From Chromobacterium violaceum ATCC 12472 (GTDB lineage: Bacteria; Pseudomonadota; Gammaproteobacteria; Burkholderiales; Chromobacteriaceae): a stretch of 64,000 bases of DNA. Where the stretch lies: assembly GCF_000007705.1 (NCBI RefSeq), contig NC_005085.1:4101752-4165751 (forward strand). Direction: 5' to 3'. The notes under the pieces were generated by a model. It saw only the letters and a program-made list of their open reading frames with translations. It did not search any database and had not been told where the DNA came from. The stretch's first letter is position 1. The number at the start of each line of letters is the position of its first letter. This document shows, one piece after another, positions 31,638 to 40,489 of the stretch. Made by a program: the position numbers and the translations under genes.

Positions 31638-31661
31638 CGCCATCCCCGCAGCCTCCCGCCG

Positions 31662-31686
31662 CGCCGCCCTCCCGGGCGGCGTTTTT
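31662..31686 (+). terminator. Intrinsic terminator after purB
   Basis: Stem GCCGCCC/GGGCGGC (31663-31669 with 31674-31680), four-base loop, then GTTTTT. Confidence 0.9.
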
Positions 31687-31903
31687 CATGTCCCGCTCCG
31701 CCGGCCTCCCCGCCATTTGGCAAGTTAGCCGCACCTCGCCCTCGTCCCGCCATCCATTCCGCAAAATTTAGTGGTCAAAATACCAATTGGACCTGACAAT
31801 GGTATGTGAATAACACCAAAACACCATAAGCATCGCTGCTGAAAGGAAAGGCCGGCCACGCCGGCCCGACCGCCCCCCAAGGGTAACCTTGAAGAGAGAA
31901 TGG

Positions 31904-34072
31904 ATGATCATGCAATCTATGTACGACCAGTCCTCGAATCCCCCGACAACCCCCGACGAACCGACCGCCGCTCCCCCGCAGGCGGTCACCACGCGCCAGT
32001 TGCTGAATCTGAACGAGCGCGGCCAGCACGGGTTGTACCAATACTTCATCGAACACGACACCAACCGCATCCTGCAGCACCTGGACACGCTGCGCGGCAT
32101 GGCCTTTTCCCGCGACGCGGAAGACGGCCAAAGCGGTCCGACCGAGAAGCCTTTCCCCTCGGTCTGCCTGATCGGCCTGGGGCGCTGCGGTTCCAATATC
32201 GCGCTCGACGTGGCGACGCTGGTCTACAACGCGCGCAAGTTCTACCTGAACGAGTTCAACCAGGACGACAAGAGCGCGCCGGAGCAGGAGCAGCGCCGGC
32301 CGCGCAGATGGCTGCACCGCAACCTGCTGGCCCAGCACAAGGCGGCCAAGCCGGCCTTCCTGATCGAACCGATGGTGATGCTGGGCGACCTGGACAAGGA
32401 CATCAAGGGCCGCATCCGCTTCTCCCGCCGCGGCGAGCAGGGCGACTTCATCAACAACTACAACAAGCTGAAGATCATGGACCTGGCCGAGGTCCACGCC
32501 GGCGGCGCCGGCAACGCGCCCATTCTGGGCCAGTACCTGGCCAAGATCATTCTCAACAAGGACACGCTGAGCTTCTCCGACCCGGACTGGACGCTGATCC
32601 ACTCCTACCTGGTGGACTCCTGCGGCATCAAGGCCAACCAGTCGCGGCTGTATTTCTACATCTTCAGCGCCGGCGGCGGCACCGGCTCCGGCATGGCGTC
32701 CGAATTCGGCCTGGCCCAGCAGTACGCCTACATGAGCAAGACCTTCGAGACCCGCAACGAAGGCAAGGCCGACCAGGGCGACGACTACGGCTTCGTGTTC
32801 GAACCCATCTTCACCAGCGGCATCTGCATCCTGCCCAACATCTCCGGCCAGCACGCCGAAGGCTCTGAAGCGCTGCACATCAACGCCGGCCGGCTGCTGT
32901 GCAAATACCTGTCGGAAGAGTGGGACTTCTCCTACAACTTCGACAACGAGGAAGCCGGCGCCGAAAGCGTGATGCGCCGCATCCGGCCGTGGAACGCGAT
33001 GATGCTGATCTCCAACGACATCATGCGCTACGCCGAGGAGAGCGAAGGCGGCAACATCGAGCACCTCGACGTCAACGCGATGGAGCGCCACGCCAACCAG
33101 TACATCTCGCAGCAGATCTTCAACATCCTGACCGCGCAGGCTGTCACCAGCGACTACGACGAGAACTACTTCCTGCGCGCCGGCATCGACATGGGCGAGA
33201 CGATACGGCTGGACGCCAACGACCTGTTCATGAGCCTGGCCGGCCCGGTGGCCGTCGCCTACGCCGAATCGGTGGTGTCAGACCCGCTGGGCTCGGACGG
33301 CTTCGTCAACAAGCTGGACATCGACGATCTGTTCTACCGCTCGATCGACCTCCCGCACTTCAACCAGCAGACCCAGGCGATAGAAGGCATCAGCCTGCTG
33401 CCGATCGAATCGGCCAGCTACCGCGCGGCGCTGGCCGACTACAAGCAGTCCGGCTACGCGGCGGAAAAGCTGAACCAGCTGTTCTTCTTCCAGAATTGCT
33501 CGTCGGTGGTGGCCATCCTGTCGCTGCCCAAGGGCTACAAGCTGTCCTACCTGGACCTGAACCGGCTGAAGCGCCACCTGAACGACCTGTTCCCCAGCAC
33601 CACGCTGAAGCGCTACGCGCTGGTGATCGGCGCGTCCACCAATCTGTCGCTGACCACGCTGGTGGCCAAGAGCCCCTGCCTGAGCGACGACTTCCTGACG
33701 CTGATCGTCGCCTACATCAAGCGCTGCTTCGCCCACGGCAACCACCGCTTCGACGACAGCCTGGACAACGTGATACTGGACCTGATCACCGCTGACACCT
33801 TCGACGAAACGGTGCTGGAACGCCTGCTCAACGAGTACGAAAACCCGGCCAAGATCCTGGACACCAACTGGTTCGCGATCAAGCCGATGTACGAGAAGAA
33901 ATACCGCGAGCTGATCCGCGACAGCAAGCGCTTCGTGTCGATCAACGACATCCGGCTGACCCGCGAGCACGTGCAGAAAGCGGTGTGCTACCTGCGCGAG
34001 ATCTACCGCCACCGCATCGGCAAGACCCGGGTGGTCTCGCTCAACAGCTACTCGCGCAAACACCACGCCTAA
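31904..34072 (+). CDS. Tubulin/FtsZ-superfamily GTPase-like protein of unknown role
   Basis: A 722-residue soluble protein with no signal peptide. Near residues 87-98 is VCLIGLGRCGSN, like the FtsZ T1 loop. AGGAGNAPILG (about 199-209) resembles the T3 loop. GGGTGSG (about 257-263) is the tubulin/FtsZ signature loop T4. MLISNDI resembles the guanine-binding Asn helix, and GETIRLDANDLF (about 430-441) sits where the T7 activating Asp loop would be. About 280 residues follow with no domain I recognise. It stands alone between purB and an efflux operon, with its own terminator. TTG 31889 and ATG 31910 are alternative starts; GAGAG precedes 31904. Fold assignment is from motifs; function is unknown. 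Confidence 0.75.
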   Translation: MIMQSMYDQSSNPPTTPDEPTAAPPQAVTTRQLLNLNERGQHGLYQYFIEHDTNRILQHLDTLRGMAFSRDAEDGQSGPTEKPFPSVCLIGLGRCGSNIALDVATLVYNARKFYLNEFNQDDKSAPEQEQRRPRRWLHRNLLAQHKAAKPAFLIEPMVMLGDLDKDIKGRIRFSRRGEQGDFINNYNKLKIMDLAEVHAGGAGNAPILGQYLAKIILNKDTLSFSDPDWTLIHSYLVDSCGIKANQSRLYFYIFSAGGGTGSGMASEFGLAQQYAYMSKTFETRNEGKADQGDDYGFVFEPIFTSGICILPNISGQHAEGSEALHINAGRLLCKYLSEEWDFSYNFDNEEAGAESVMRRIRPWNAMMLISNDIMRYAEESEGGNIEHLDVNAMERHANQYISQQIFNILTAQAVTSDYDENYFLRAGIDMGETIRLDANDLFMSLAGPVAVAYAESVVSDPLGSDGFVNKLDIDDLFYRSIDLPHFNQQTQAIEGISLLPIESASYRAALADYKQSGYAAEKLNQLFFFQNCSSVVAILSLPKGYKLSYLDLNRLKRHLNDLFPSTTLKRYALVIGASTNLSLTTLVAKSPCLSDDFLTLIVAYIKRCFAHGNHRFDDSLDNVILDLITADTFDETVLERLLNEYENPAKILDTNWFAIKPMYEKKYRELIRDSKRFVSINDIRLTREHVQKAVCYLREIYRHRIGKTRVVSLNSYSRKHHA

Positions 34073-34431
34073 CCCATCCGGCAGCGCCTTCCAACCCCGC
34101 CCCGCCCCCGCGCGCGGCGGGGTTTCTGCTGCCCGCGCCCCGCGGCGGATTATTTTTGTCGCCACCAGACTGAAAGTGTCAACGCCTTGGCCAATTGACC
34201 AGTTCATCCTGCTGGCAGGCCAATGAATATGCCAACGCGCTGCAAGCCGCGCCGCCGCATCACTCCTTAACAAAACCCCGCTTCCGCCCCGCGCAATCCG
34301 GCCACAGAACGCCGTGAGGCTGGCATAAGCTGCAACAAGGCGCCCCGGGAATCGCAAGAGACGCCCCTGGAGGTCCGGAAGCGGATGCCGCCGTCCGGAC
34401 GCGCAATCGGAGAGAGGACAAGCCGTCCAAT
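34073..34431. other. 359-base intergenic region upstream of the efflux operon
   Basis: After the terminator at 34093-34125 there is an inverted pair TTGGCC/GGCCAA (about 34187 and 34217) in a less GC-rich stretch, which could be an operator or part of the efflux promoter. No gene and no regulator are encoded here. Confidence 0.4.
34093..34125 (+). terminator. Probable terminator after the tubulin-like gene
   Basis: Arms AACCCCGCC and GGCGGGGTT (34093-34101 with 34116-34124) with a GC-rich loop and a short T-run. Confidence 0.7.
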
Positions 34432-37400
34432 ATGTGGATCGTCGAAACGGCCCTGAAACGGCCTTACACCTTCATCGTGATGGCCATCGTCATCCTGCTG
34501 GCCACCCCGCTGGCGATCATGCGCACGCCGGTGGACGTGCTGCCGGAAATCGACATCCCGGTGATCAGCGTGATCTGGGGCTACGGCGGCCTGGCGCCGC
34601 AGCAGATGGCCGACCGCATCACGCAGACGCATGAGCGGATACTGACCACCACCGTCAACGACATCGAGCACATCGAGTCGCAGTCGCTGGCCGGCATCGC
34701 CATCATCAAGATCTTCTTCCAGCCGGGCGTCAACATCCAGACCGCCATCGCCCAGGTGGTGTCGGTGTCGCAGGCGGTGGTCAAGCAGATGCCGCCCGGC
34801 GCGACGCCGCCGCTGGTCATCAAGTACACCGCCTCCAGCGTGCCGGTGATCCAGATCGGCATGGCCAGCAAGTCGATGTCGGAACAGGACGTGTTCGACG
34901 CCGCCATCAACACGCTCAGGCCGCAGCTGGTGACGATACCGGGCATCGCCATCCCCTATCCCTACGGCGGCAAGGTGCGGCTGCTGTCGGTGGACCTGGA
35001 CACGCGCGCCATCGCCGCCAAGGGCCTGACCCCGGCCGACGTGATCAACGCGGTCAACAGCCAGAACCTGGCGCTGCCGTCCGGCACCGCCAAGATCGGC
35101 GGCAGCGAGTACAATGTCGAGCTGAACGGCTCGCCCGACACCATCGCCGGCCTGAACGACATCCCGGTGCGATCGGCCAACGGCGCCACGGTCTTTCTGC
35201 GCGAGGTGGCCCATGTTCGCGACGGCTACTCGCCGCAAACCAATATCGTCAAGCAGAACGGCCAGCGCGGCCTGATGATGTCCATCTACAAGAACGGCGG
35301 CGCGTCGACGCTGGACGTGGTGGGCCACCTGAAGGAAAAACTGCCGGGCCTGCTGCCGCTGCTGCCCAATGACCTGCGCGTCAGCCTGCTGGCCGACCAA
35401 TCCATCTTCGTGAAAACGGCAGTGGCAGGCGTGATCCACGAGGCGCTGGTGGCCGCCGCGCTGACCGCGGCGATGCTGTTGCTGTTCCTCGGCAACTGGC
35501 GCACCACCTCCATCATCGCCGTCTCCATTCCGCTGTCCATCTTCTCTTCCATCGTCGCGCTGCACATGATAGGCGAAACCATCAATGTGATGACGCTGGG
35601 CGGCTTGGCGCTGGCGGTGGGCATCCTGGTGGACGACGCCACGGTGACCATCGAAAACATCGAGCGCCACCTGCACATGGGGTCGCCGCTGTACACCGCC
35701 ATCCTGGACGGCGCCGGCGAGATCGCCGTGCCCGCCTTCGTCTCCACGCTGTGCATCTGCATCGTGTTCGTGCCGATGTTCTTCCTGGAGGGCGTGGCGC
35801 GCTACCTGTTCGTGCCGATGGCCGAGGCGGTGGTGTTCGCGATGCTGGCCTCCTACGTGCTGTCTCGGACGCTGGTGCCGACGCTGGCGCTGCTGCTGAT
35901 GGGCCACCGCCATCGGGACGGCCGCATCGAGGCCTGGATACGCCGCGCTCACCAGGGCTTCAACGCCCGCTTCGAGCGGCTGCGCGCGCTGTACGTGCAT
36001 CTGCTCAGCCACCTGCTCACCCGCCGCAAGGGCTTCATCGCCGTCTTCCTCGGTTTCTGCCTGGCGTCCTGCGGCTTGTATCTGTTGCTGGGCCGCGACC
36101 TGTTTCCCGAGGTGGACGCGGGCCAGATCAAGCTGCACCTGCGCGCGCCCACCGGCACCCGCATCGAGAACACCGCCATCCTGGCCGACCAGGTGGACGC
36201 GGAAATCCGCAAGGTGATCCCGCCGGAAGACCTGGACGCCATCATCGACAACATCGGCCTGCCCTACAGCGGCATCAACCTGTCGTACAGCAACTCCGGC
36301 ACCATAGGCACGCTGGACACCGACGCGCTGATCTCGCTGAAGCCCGGCCACCAGCCCAGCGCCGGCTACATCGCCGCGCTGCCGGCCAGGCTGGAGCGCC
36401 GCTTTCCCGGCGTGGAATTCTTCTTCCAGCCGGCGGACATCATCACCCAGATTCTGAACTTCGGCTCGCCAGCCGCCATCGACGTGCAGATCTTCGGCAA
36501 GAATCTGAAGGAAAACGCGGCCTTCGCCGGCCGCCTGCAGGCGCGCCTCAAAACGATTCCGGGCGCCGCCGACATCCACATCCACCAGCGGCTGGACGCG
36601 CCGGCGATCAAGCTGGCCATGGACCGCGCCCGGCTGCAGAGCATGGGCATCGCGCCGCTCGACGTCGCGCAGAACCTGCTGCTGCCGCTGTCCGGCAGCC
36701 AGCAGACCCAGCCCGCGTTCTGGCTGAACCCGGCCAACAGCATCGTCTACAACCTGCAGGCGCAGGCGCCGCAATACTGGATCGGCACGCTGGACCAGCT
36801 GCTGCAGCTGCCGGTCAACGCGCCCGGCGGCCGCGGCGCCGGCGCGCAGACGCTGGGCAATCTGGTCAGCGCCGCGCCCGGCCGCGAAGCCGCCATCGTC
36901 ACCCGCTACAACATCCTGCCGTCTATCGACATCTACGCCAGCGCGCGCGGCCGGGATCTGGGCTCGGTGGCCGCGGACATCCAGCAGGCGATCCGCGCGG
37001 AACAGGCCCATCTGCCCAAGGGCAGCCGCATCGGCCTGCGCGGCCAGGCGGAGACGATGCGCTCGTCCTACATCGGCCTTGGCGTCGGCATTCTCGGCGC
37101 CATCGTGCTGGTCTACCTGCTGATCGTGGTGAATTTCCAGTCGTGGCTGGATCCCTTCATCATCATCAGCGCGCTGCCGGCGGCGCTGGCTGGCATCGCC
37201 TGGATGCTGATCGTCACCGGCACCGGCCTGTCGGTGCCGGCGCTGACCGGCGCCATCATGACCATGGGGGTGGCCACCGCCAACAGCATCCTGGTGGTGT
37301 CGTTCGCGCGCCACCGGATGCAGGACGGCCTGCCGCCGCTGTCGGCGGCGCTGGAGGCCGGCACCACCCGGCTGCGGCCGGTGCTGATGACGGCGCTGGC

Positions 37401-37614
37401 GATGATCATCGGCATGATCCCGATGGCGATCGGCATCGGCGAGGGCTCGGAACAGAACGCCCCGCTCGGCCGCGCGGTGATCGGCGGCCTCCTGTTCGCC
37501 ACCGTTTCCACCCTGCTGTTCGTACCGGTGGTGTTCGCCAGCTTCCACCGCTACCTGGCTCAACGCAAACAACACGCGGCGGACGCGGCAAGCTCCGCCG
37601 CGCAGGACGCATGA
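34432..37614 (+). CDS. RND efflux transporter, HAE1-like inner-membrane pump
   Basis: Proton-driven drug or solvent exporter of the AcrB class. It is 1060 residues long with 12 helices and two large periplasmic loops. Helix 4 keeps the paired Asp401/Asp402 in GILVDDATVTIENIERH. In helix 10, however, the segment MGVATANSILVVSFA has Ala950 where AcrB has the proton-relay Lys940. It is first in the operon, with the adaptor and outer-membrane genes behind it, the reverse of the usual adaptor-pump order. Substrate unknown. Confidence 0.92.
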   Translation: MWIVETALKRPYTFIVMAIVILLATPLAIMRTPVDVLPEIDIPVISVIWGYGGLAPQQMADRITQTHERILTTTVNDIEHIESQSLAGIAIIKIFFQPGVNIQTAIAQVVSVSQAVVKQMPPGATPPLVIKYTASSVPVIQIGMASKSMSEQDVFDAAINTLRPQLVTIPGIAIPYPYGGKVRLLSVDLDTRAIAAKGLTPADVINAVNSQNLALPSGTAKIGGSEYNVELNGSPDTIAGLNDIPVRSANGATVFLREVAHVRDGYSPQTNIVKQNGQRGLMMSIYKNGGASTLDVVGHLKEKLPGLLPLLPNDLRVSLLADQSIFVKTAVAGVIHEALVAAALTAAMLLLFLGNWRTTSIIAVSIPLSIFSSIVALHMIGETINVMTLGGLALAVGILVDDATVTIENIERHLHMGSPLYTAILDGAGEIAVPAFVSTLCICIVFVPMFFLEGVARYLFVPMAEAVVFAMLASYVLSRTLVPTLALLLMGHRHRDGRIEAWIRRAHQGFNARFERLRALYVHLLSHLLTRRKGFIAVFLGFCLASCGLYLLLGRDLFPEVDAGQIKLHLRAPTGTRIENTAILADQVDAEIRKVIPPEDLDAIIDNIGLPYSGINLSYSNSGTIGTLDTDALISLKPGHQPSAGYIAALPARLERRFPGVEFFFQPADIITQILNFGSPAAIDVQIFGKNLKENAAFAGRLQARLKTIPGAADIHIHQRLDAPAIKLAMDRARLQSMGIAPLDVAQNLLLPLSGSQQTQPAFWLNPANSIVYNLQAQAPQYWIGTLDQLLQLPVNAPGGRGAGAQTLGNLVSAAPGREAAIVTRYNILPSIDIYASARGRDLGSVAADIQQAIRAEQAHLPKGSRIGLRGQAETMRSSYIGLGVGILGAIVLVYLLIVVNFQSWLDPFIIISALPAALAGIAWMLIVTGTGLSVPALTGAIMTMGVATANSILVVSFARHRMQDGLPPLSAALEAGTTRLRPVLMTALAMIIGMIPMAIGIGEGSEQNAPLGRAVIGGLLFATVSTLLFVPVVFASFHRYLAQRKQHAADAASSAAQDA

Positions 37615-37615
37615 C

Positions 37616-38776
37616 ATGACCGACCCGCGCCACGCCCACCAGGGCCTGCCCGAACTCCATCTGCACCACACCCGCCGCGGCATGGTGGCGCGCAAGGCCC
37701 GCATCGCCGCCGTCATCGCCGTCGCGCTGCTGCTGCTGGGACTCGGCCGCACGCTGCTGGCGCGCCACGCCAACGCCGAGGCGCTGGCCCGCGAAGCGGC
37801 ACGCAGCGCGGTGCTCACCGTCAGCGTGGTCACGCCGCGCCAGGGCCACGGCGAAGCTTCGCTGACGCTGCCGGCCACGCTGCAGGGCATGGCGGAGGCG
37901 CAGATCTACGCCCGCACCAACGGCTACATCAAACGCTGGCACAAGGACATCGGCCAGCCGGTGAAGAAGGGCGAACTGCTGGCAGAGCTGGACATTCCCG
38001 ACATCGACAAGCAGGTGCAGGAGGCGCAGGCCAATTTCAGCCTGGCCAAAACCGCCTACCTGCGCTGGAAAGCGCTGCGCGCGCAGGACGCGGTGCCGCA
38101 GCAGGAATTCGACGAGAAGCAGGCCGCCTACCGGCAAACCGAGGCCGAGCTGAAGCGGCTGCGCGACCAGCAGGACTTCGCCCGCGTCGTCGCGCCGTTC
38201 GACGGCATCGTCACCCGCCGCAATATCGACACCGGCAGCCTGGTCAACGCCGGCAACGGCGGCAGCGCGCAAGCGCTGTTCGCCACCGCCCAGATCGACA
38301 AGCTGCACCTGTACGCTTACGTGCCGCAGTCGCGCGCCGCCGACGTCCGCGTCGGCGAAACCGTCAGCATCGCGCGCCAGGAAGCGCCTGGCCATCCGGC
38401 CTCCGGCAAGGTGGTTCGCACCGCCGGCGCCCTGGACCCGTCCACCCGCACGCTGCAAGTGGAGGTGGTGGTGGCCAATGCCGGCCACGGCCTGATGCCC
38501 GGCCAATACGTCGATGTCTCGTTCAAGCTGCCCGCCGGCGACAGCCTGACCCTGCCCACCAACACGCTGCAGTTCGGCGCCAAGGGCAGCCGCGTCGCGC
38601 TGGCCGGCGCCGACGGCAAGGTCCATCTGCGGCCGGTGGCGATAGGCGTCGATTACGGCCACGAGGTGGAAATCCGCGCCGGCCTGAAGCCGGACGACAA
38701 GGTGATCGTCAACCCGCCGGACTCGATCAACGATGGACAAGCGGTGACCGTGGTGCCCGCCGCCAAGGGGGAGTGA
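37616..38776 (+). CDS. Periplasmic adaptor (membrane fusion protein) of RND pump
   Basis: Connects the pump to its outer-membrane channel. It is 386 residues long with an N-terminal membrane anchor (about residues 29-47) rather than a lipobox, lipoyl halves around YARTNGYIKRWHKDIGQPV and VVAPFDGIVTRRNIDTGSLV, a coiled-coil hairpin between them, then beta-barrel and membrane-proximal domains. The ATG is one base after the pump stop, so the genes are tightly coupled. It begins with a His-rich stretch (RHAHQGLPELHLHHTRR), which is unusual. Confidence 0.93.
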   Translation: MTDPRHAHQGLPELHLHHTRRGMVARKARIAAVIAVALLLLGLGRTLLARHANAEALAREAARSAVLTVSVVTPRQGHGEASLTLPATLQGMAEAQIYARTNGYIKRWHKDIGQPVKKGELLAELDIPDIDKQVQEAQANFSLAKTAYLRWKALRAQDAVPQQEFDEKQAAYRQTEAELKRLRDQQDFARVVAPFDGIVTRRNIDTGSLVNAGNGGSAQALFATAQIDKLHLYAYVPQSRAADVRVGETVSIARQEAPGHPASGKVVRTAGALDPSTRTLQVEVVVANAGHGLMPGQYVDVSFKLPAGDSLTLPTNTLQFGAKGSRVALAGADGKVHLRPVAIGVDYGHEVEIRAGLKPDDKVIVNPPDSINDGQAVTVVPAAKGE

Positions 38777-38780
38777 GGCG

Positions 38781-40211
38781 ATGCGCGCGCTTCCCCTGCT
38801 GCTCGCCGCCGCGCTGTCCGGCTGCGCCGCCGTCGGCCCCGACTACCGCCCCCCGGCCAGCGAATTGCCGGCGCAGTGGAAGAGCGACGCCGGCTGGCTG
38901 CCGGCTGCGCCCGCCGATGCGCTGCCCAAACGCGACTGGTGGCGGATGTTCGGCGACGAGGGTCTGAACCGCCTGGAAGCCGACGCGCTGGCCCGCAGCC
39001 CGACGCTGCAGCTGGCGCTGGCCAGGCTGGACCAGGCCCAGGCGCAAAGCCGCATCCGCGGCGCCGCCGCGCTGCCCGCCGCCAGCCTGGGCGCGGCGGC
39101 CTCGCGCAGCCGCGTCTCCGCCGACCGCCCCTTGTCCAGCTATGGCGCCAGCAACGCCAGCGCGGTGCAGAGCGATCTGAAGCCCATGCTCAGCGTCAGC
39201 TACGAGATCGACTGGCTGGGCCGGGTGCGGCGCGACATCGAAAGCGCGCGCGCCGGCGCCGAACAGGCCGCCTCCGATCGCGCCAACGTCGAACTACTGC
39301 TGACCGCCCAGCTGGCCAGCGCCTATCTGCAACTGCGCCAAGAGGACGAAGAAATCCGGCTGCTGGACGGCATCCTGGACGCGCAGCAGCGGGTGCTGGA
39401 GCTGACCCGCATCCGCCACCTGGCCGGCCTCGCGTCCGCCGGCGACGAAGCGCAGCAGGCCGCCGCCTCCGCCGCCAGCCGCGCCCAGCGCGAACTGCTG
39501 CTCAACCAGCGCCGCGCCAATGAGGATCTGCTGGCCACACTCAGCGGCGCGCCGGCGCCCTCGTTCCGGCTGGCATCCGGCTCGCTGCCCGCCGCCTTGC
39601 CGGCTTTGCCGAACGGCGCGCCCAGCGATCTGCTGCAGCGCCGCCCCGACATCGCCTCGGCCGAACGGGCGATGGCCGCCGCCAACGCCCAGATCGGCGT
39701 CGCCAAGGCCGCGTATTTCCCTCAACTGACGCTGGCGCCGACCTATCTTGGCAGCGAATCGACCGGCCTCGGCAAGCTGTTCTCCACGCCGGCGCTGATC
39801 TGGGGCGTGGGCCTGCAGGCGACGCAAACGCTGTTCGACAACGGCAAGGCCCGCGCCGGCGTCGATTACGCCGCAGCCGGCTACCGCGCCGCGCTGGCCG
39901 CCTATCGCCAGACTGTGCTGCAAGCGCTGCAAGAAGCCCAGGACGCGCTGGGCTCGCTGCACGGGCTGGACCAGGCGCGCCGCCAGCAGGACGAGGCGGC
40001 GCGCAACCAGGACAAGGCCTACGCCGTCATCCAGTTGCGCTATCGCGAAGGCCTGGACAGCGCGCTGACGCTGGCTTCCGCCCGCCAAAGCCAGCTGGCG
40101 GCGCAACGGACGCTGGCGCAGCTGCGCGGCGCCCAGCTGGCCGCCAGCGTCAGCTTGCTGAAGGCGCTGGGCGGCGGCTGGCAAGCGCCATTCCCTCGCC
40201 AACCGTTTTAA
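38781..40211 (+). CDS. Outer-membrane efflux lipoprotein, NodT family
   Basis: TolC-like trimeric outer-membrane channel of the OprM/NodT group. It is 476 residues long. The lipobox LSGC at residues 12-15 predicts an acylated Cys15. Two OEP repeats (about 60-260 and 275-465) are visible, with the motif LLQRRPDIASAERAMAAANAQIGVAKAAYFPQ shortened here to its family-typical RRPDI core. It follows the adaptor gene by 4 bases. Confidence 0.93.
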   Translation: MRALPLLLAAALSGCAAVGPDYRPPASELPAQWKSDAGWLPAAPADALPKRDWWRMFGDEGLNRLEADALARSPTLQLALARLDQAQAQSRIRGAAALPAASLGAAASRSRVSADRPLSSYGASNASAVQSDLKPMLSVSYEIDWLGRVRRDIESARAGAEQAASDRANVELLLTAQLASAYLQLRQEDEEIRLLDGILDAQQRVLELTRIRHLAGLASAGDEAQQAAASAASRAQRELLLNQRRANEDLLATLSGAPAPSFRLASGSLPAALPALPNGAPSDLLQRRPDIASAERAMAAANAQIGVAKAAYFPQLTLAPTYLGSESTGLGKLFSTPALIWGVGLQATQTLFDNGKARAGVDYAAAGYRAALAAYRQTVLQALQEAQDALGSLHGLDQARRQQDEAARNQDKAYAVIQLRYREGLDSALTLASARQSQLAAQRTLAQLRGAQLAASVSLLKALGGGWQAPFPRQPF

Positions 40212-40489
40212 TGGACACATCTCCAAATCGTAATAAAACTGCTACAAATAACTGGACGGGCCGGCGGGATGCCCCGCCGCCTGCCGGTTAGCCGCAGCGG
40301 CCTGGCCCATTCCCCGCCATCGCCCCATCCCTCCGCCCCAGGCTCCCCGCGTCGTCCGTCAAAGCCATGTCAATAAGGTGGTCATTAAGGCCGCCGCGGA
40401 GTAGCATAAAAAAGTAAAAAACGCTGCAAGGCTGTCATTTTGGATATCCAGCGCCGCAAAGCGGCGCGATGTCCTGGAGGAGATGGACG
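40212..40489. other. Intergenic region upstream of formate dehydrogenase
   Basis: 278 bases. A GC-rich hairpin near 40258-40288 (CCGGCGGG with CCCGCCG) could end the efflux transcript but lacks a T-run. Before the formate dehydrogenase gene the DNA turns A-rich (TAGCATAAAAAAG near 40403), probably the promoter. I could not assign a regulator site. Confidence 0.4.

Noticed and set aside
34267-37890. 1207-codon minus-strand open frame opposite the RND pump
   Set aside because: Low-complexity Ala/Gly/Arg/His composition and no ribosome site; the plus-strand pump is unambiguous.
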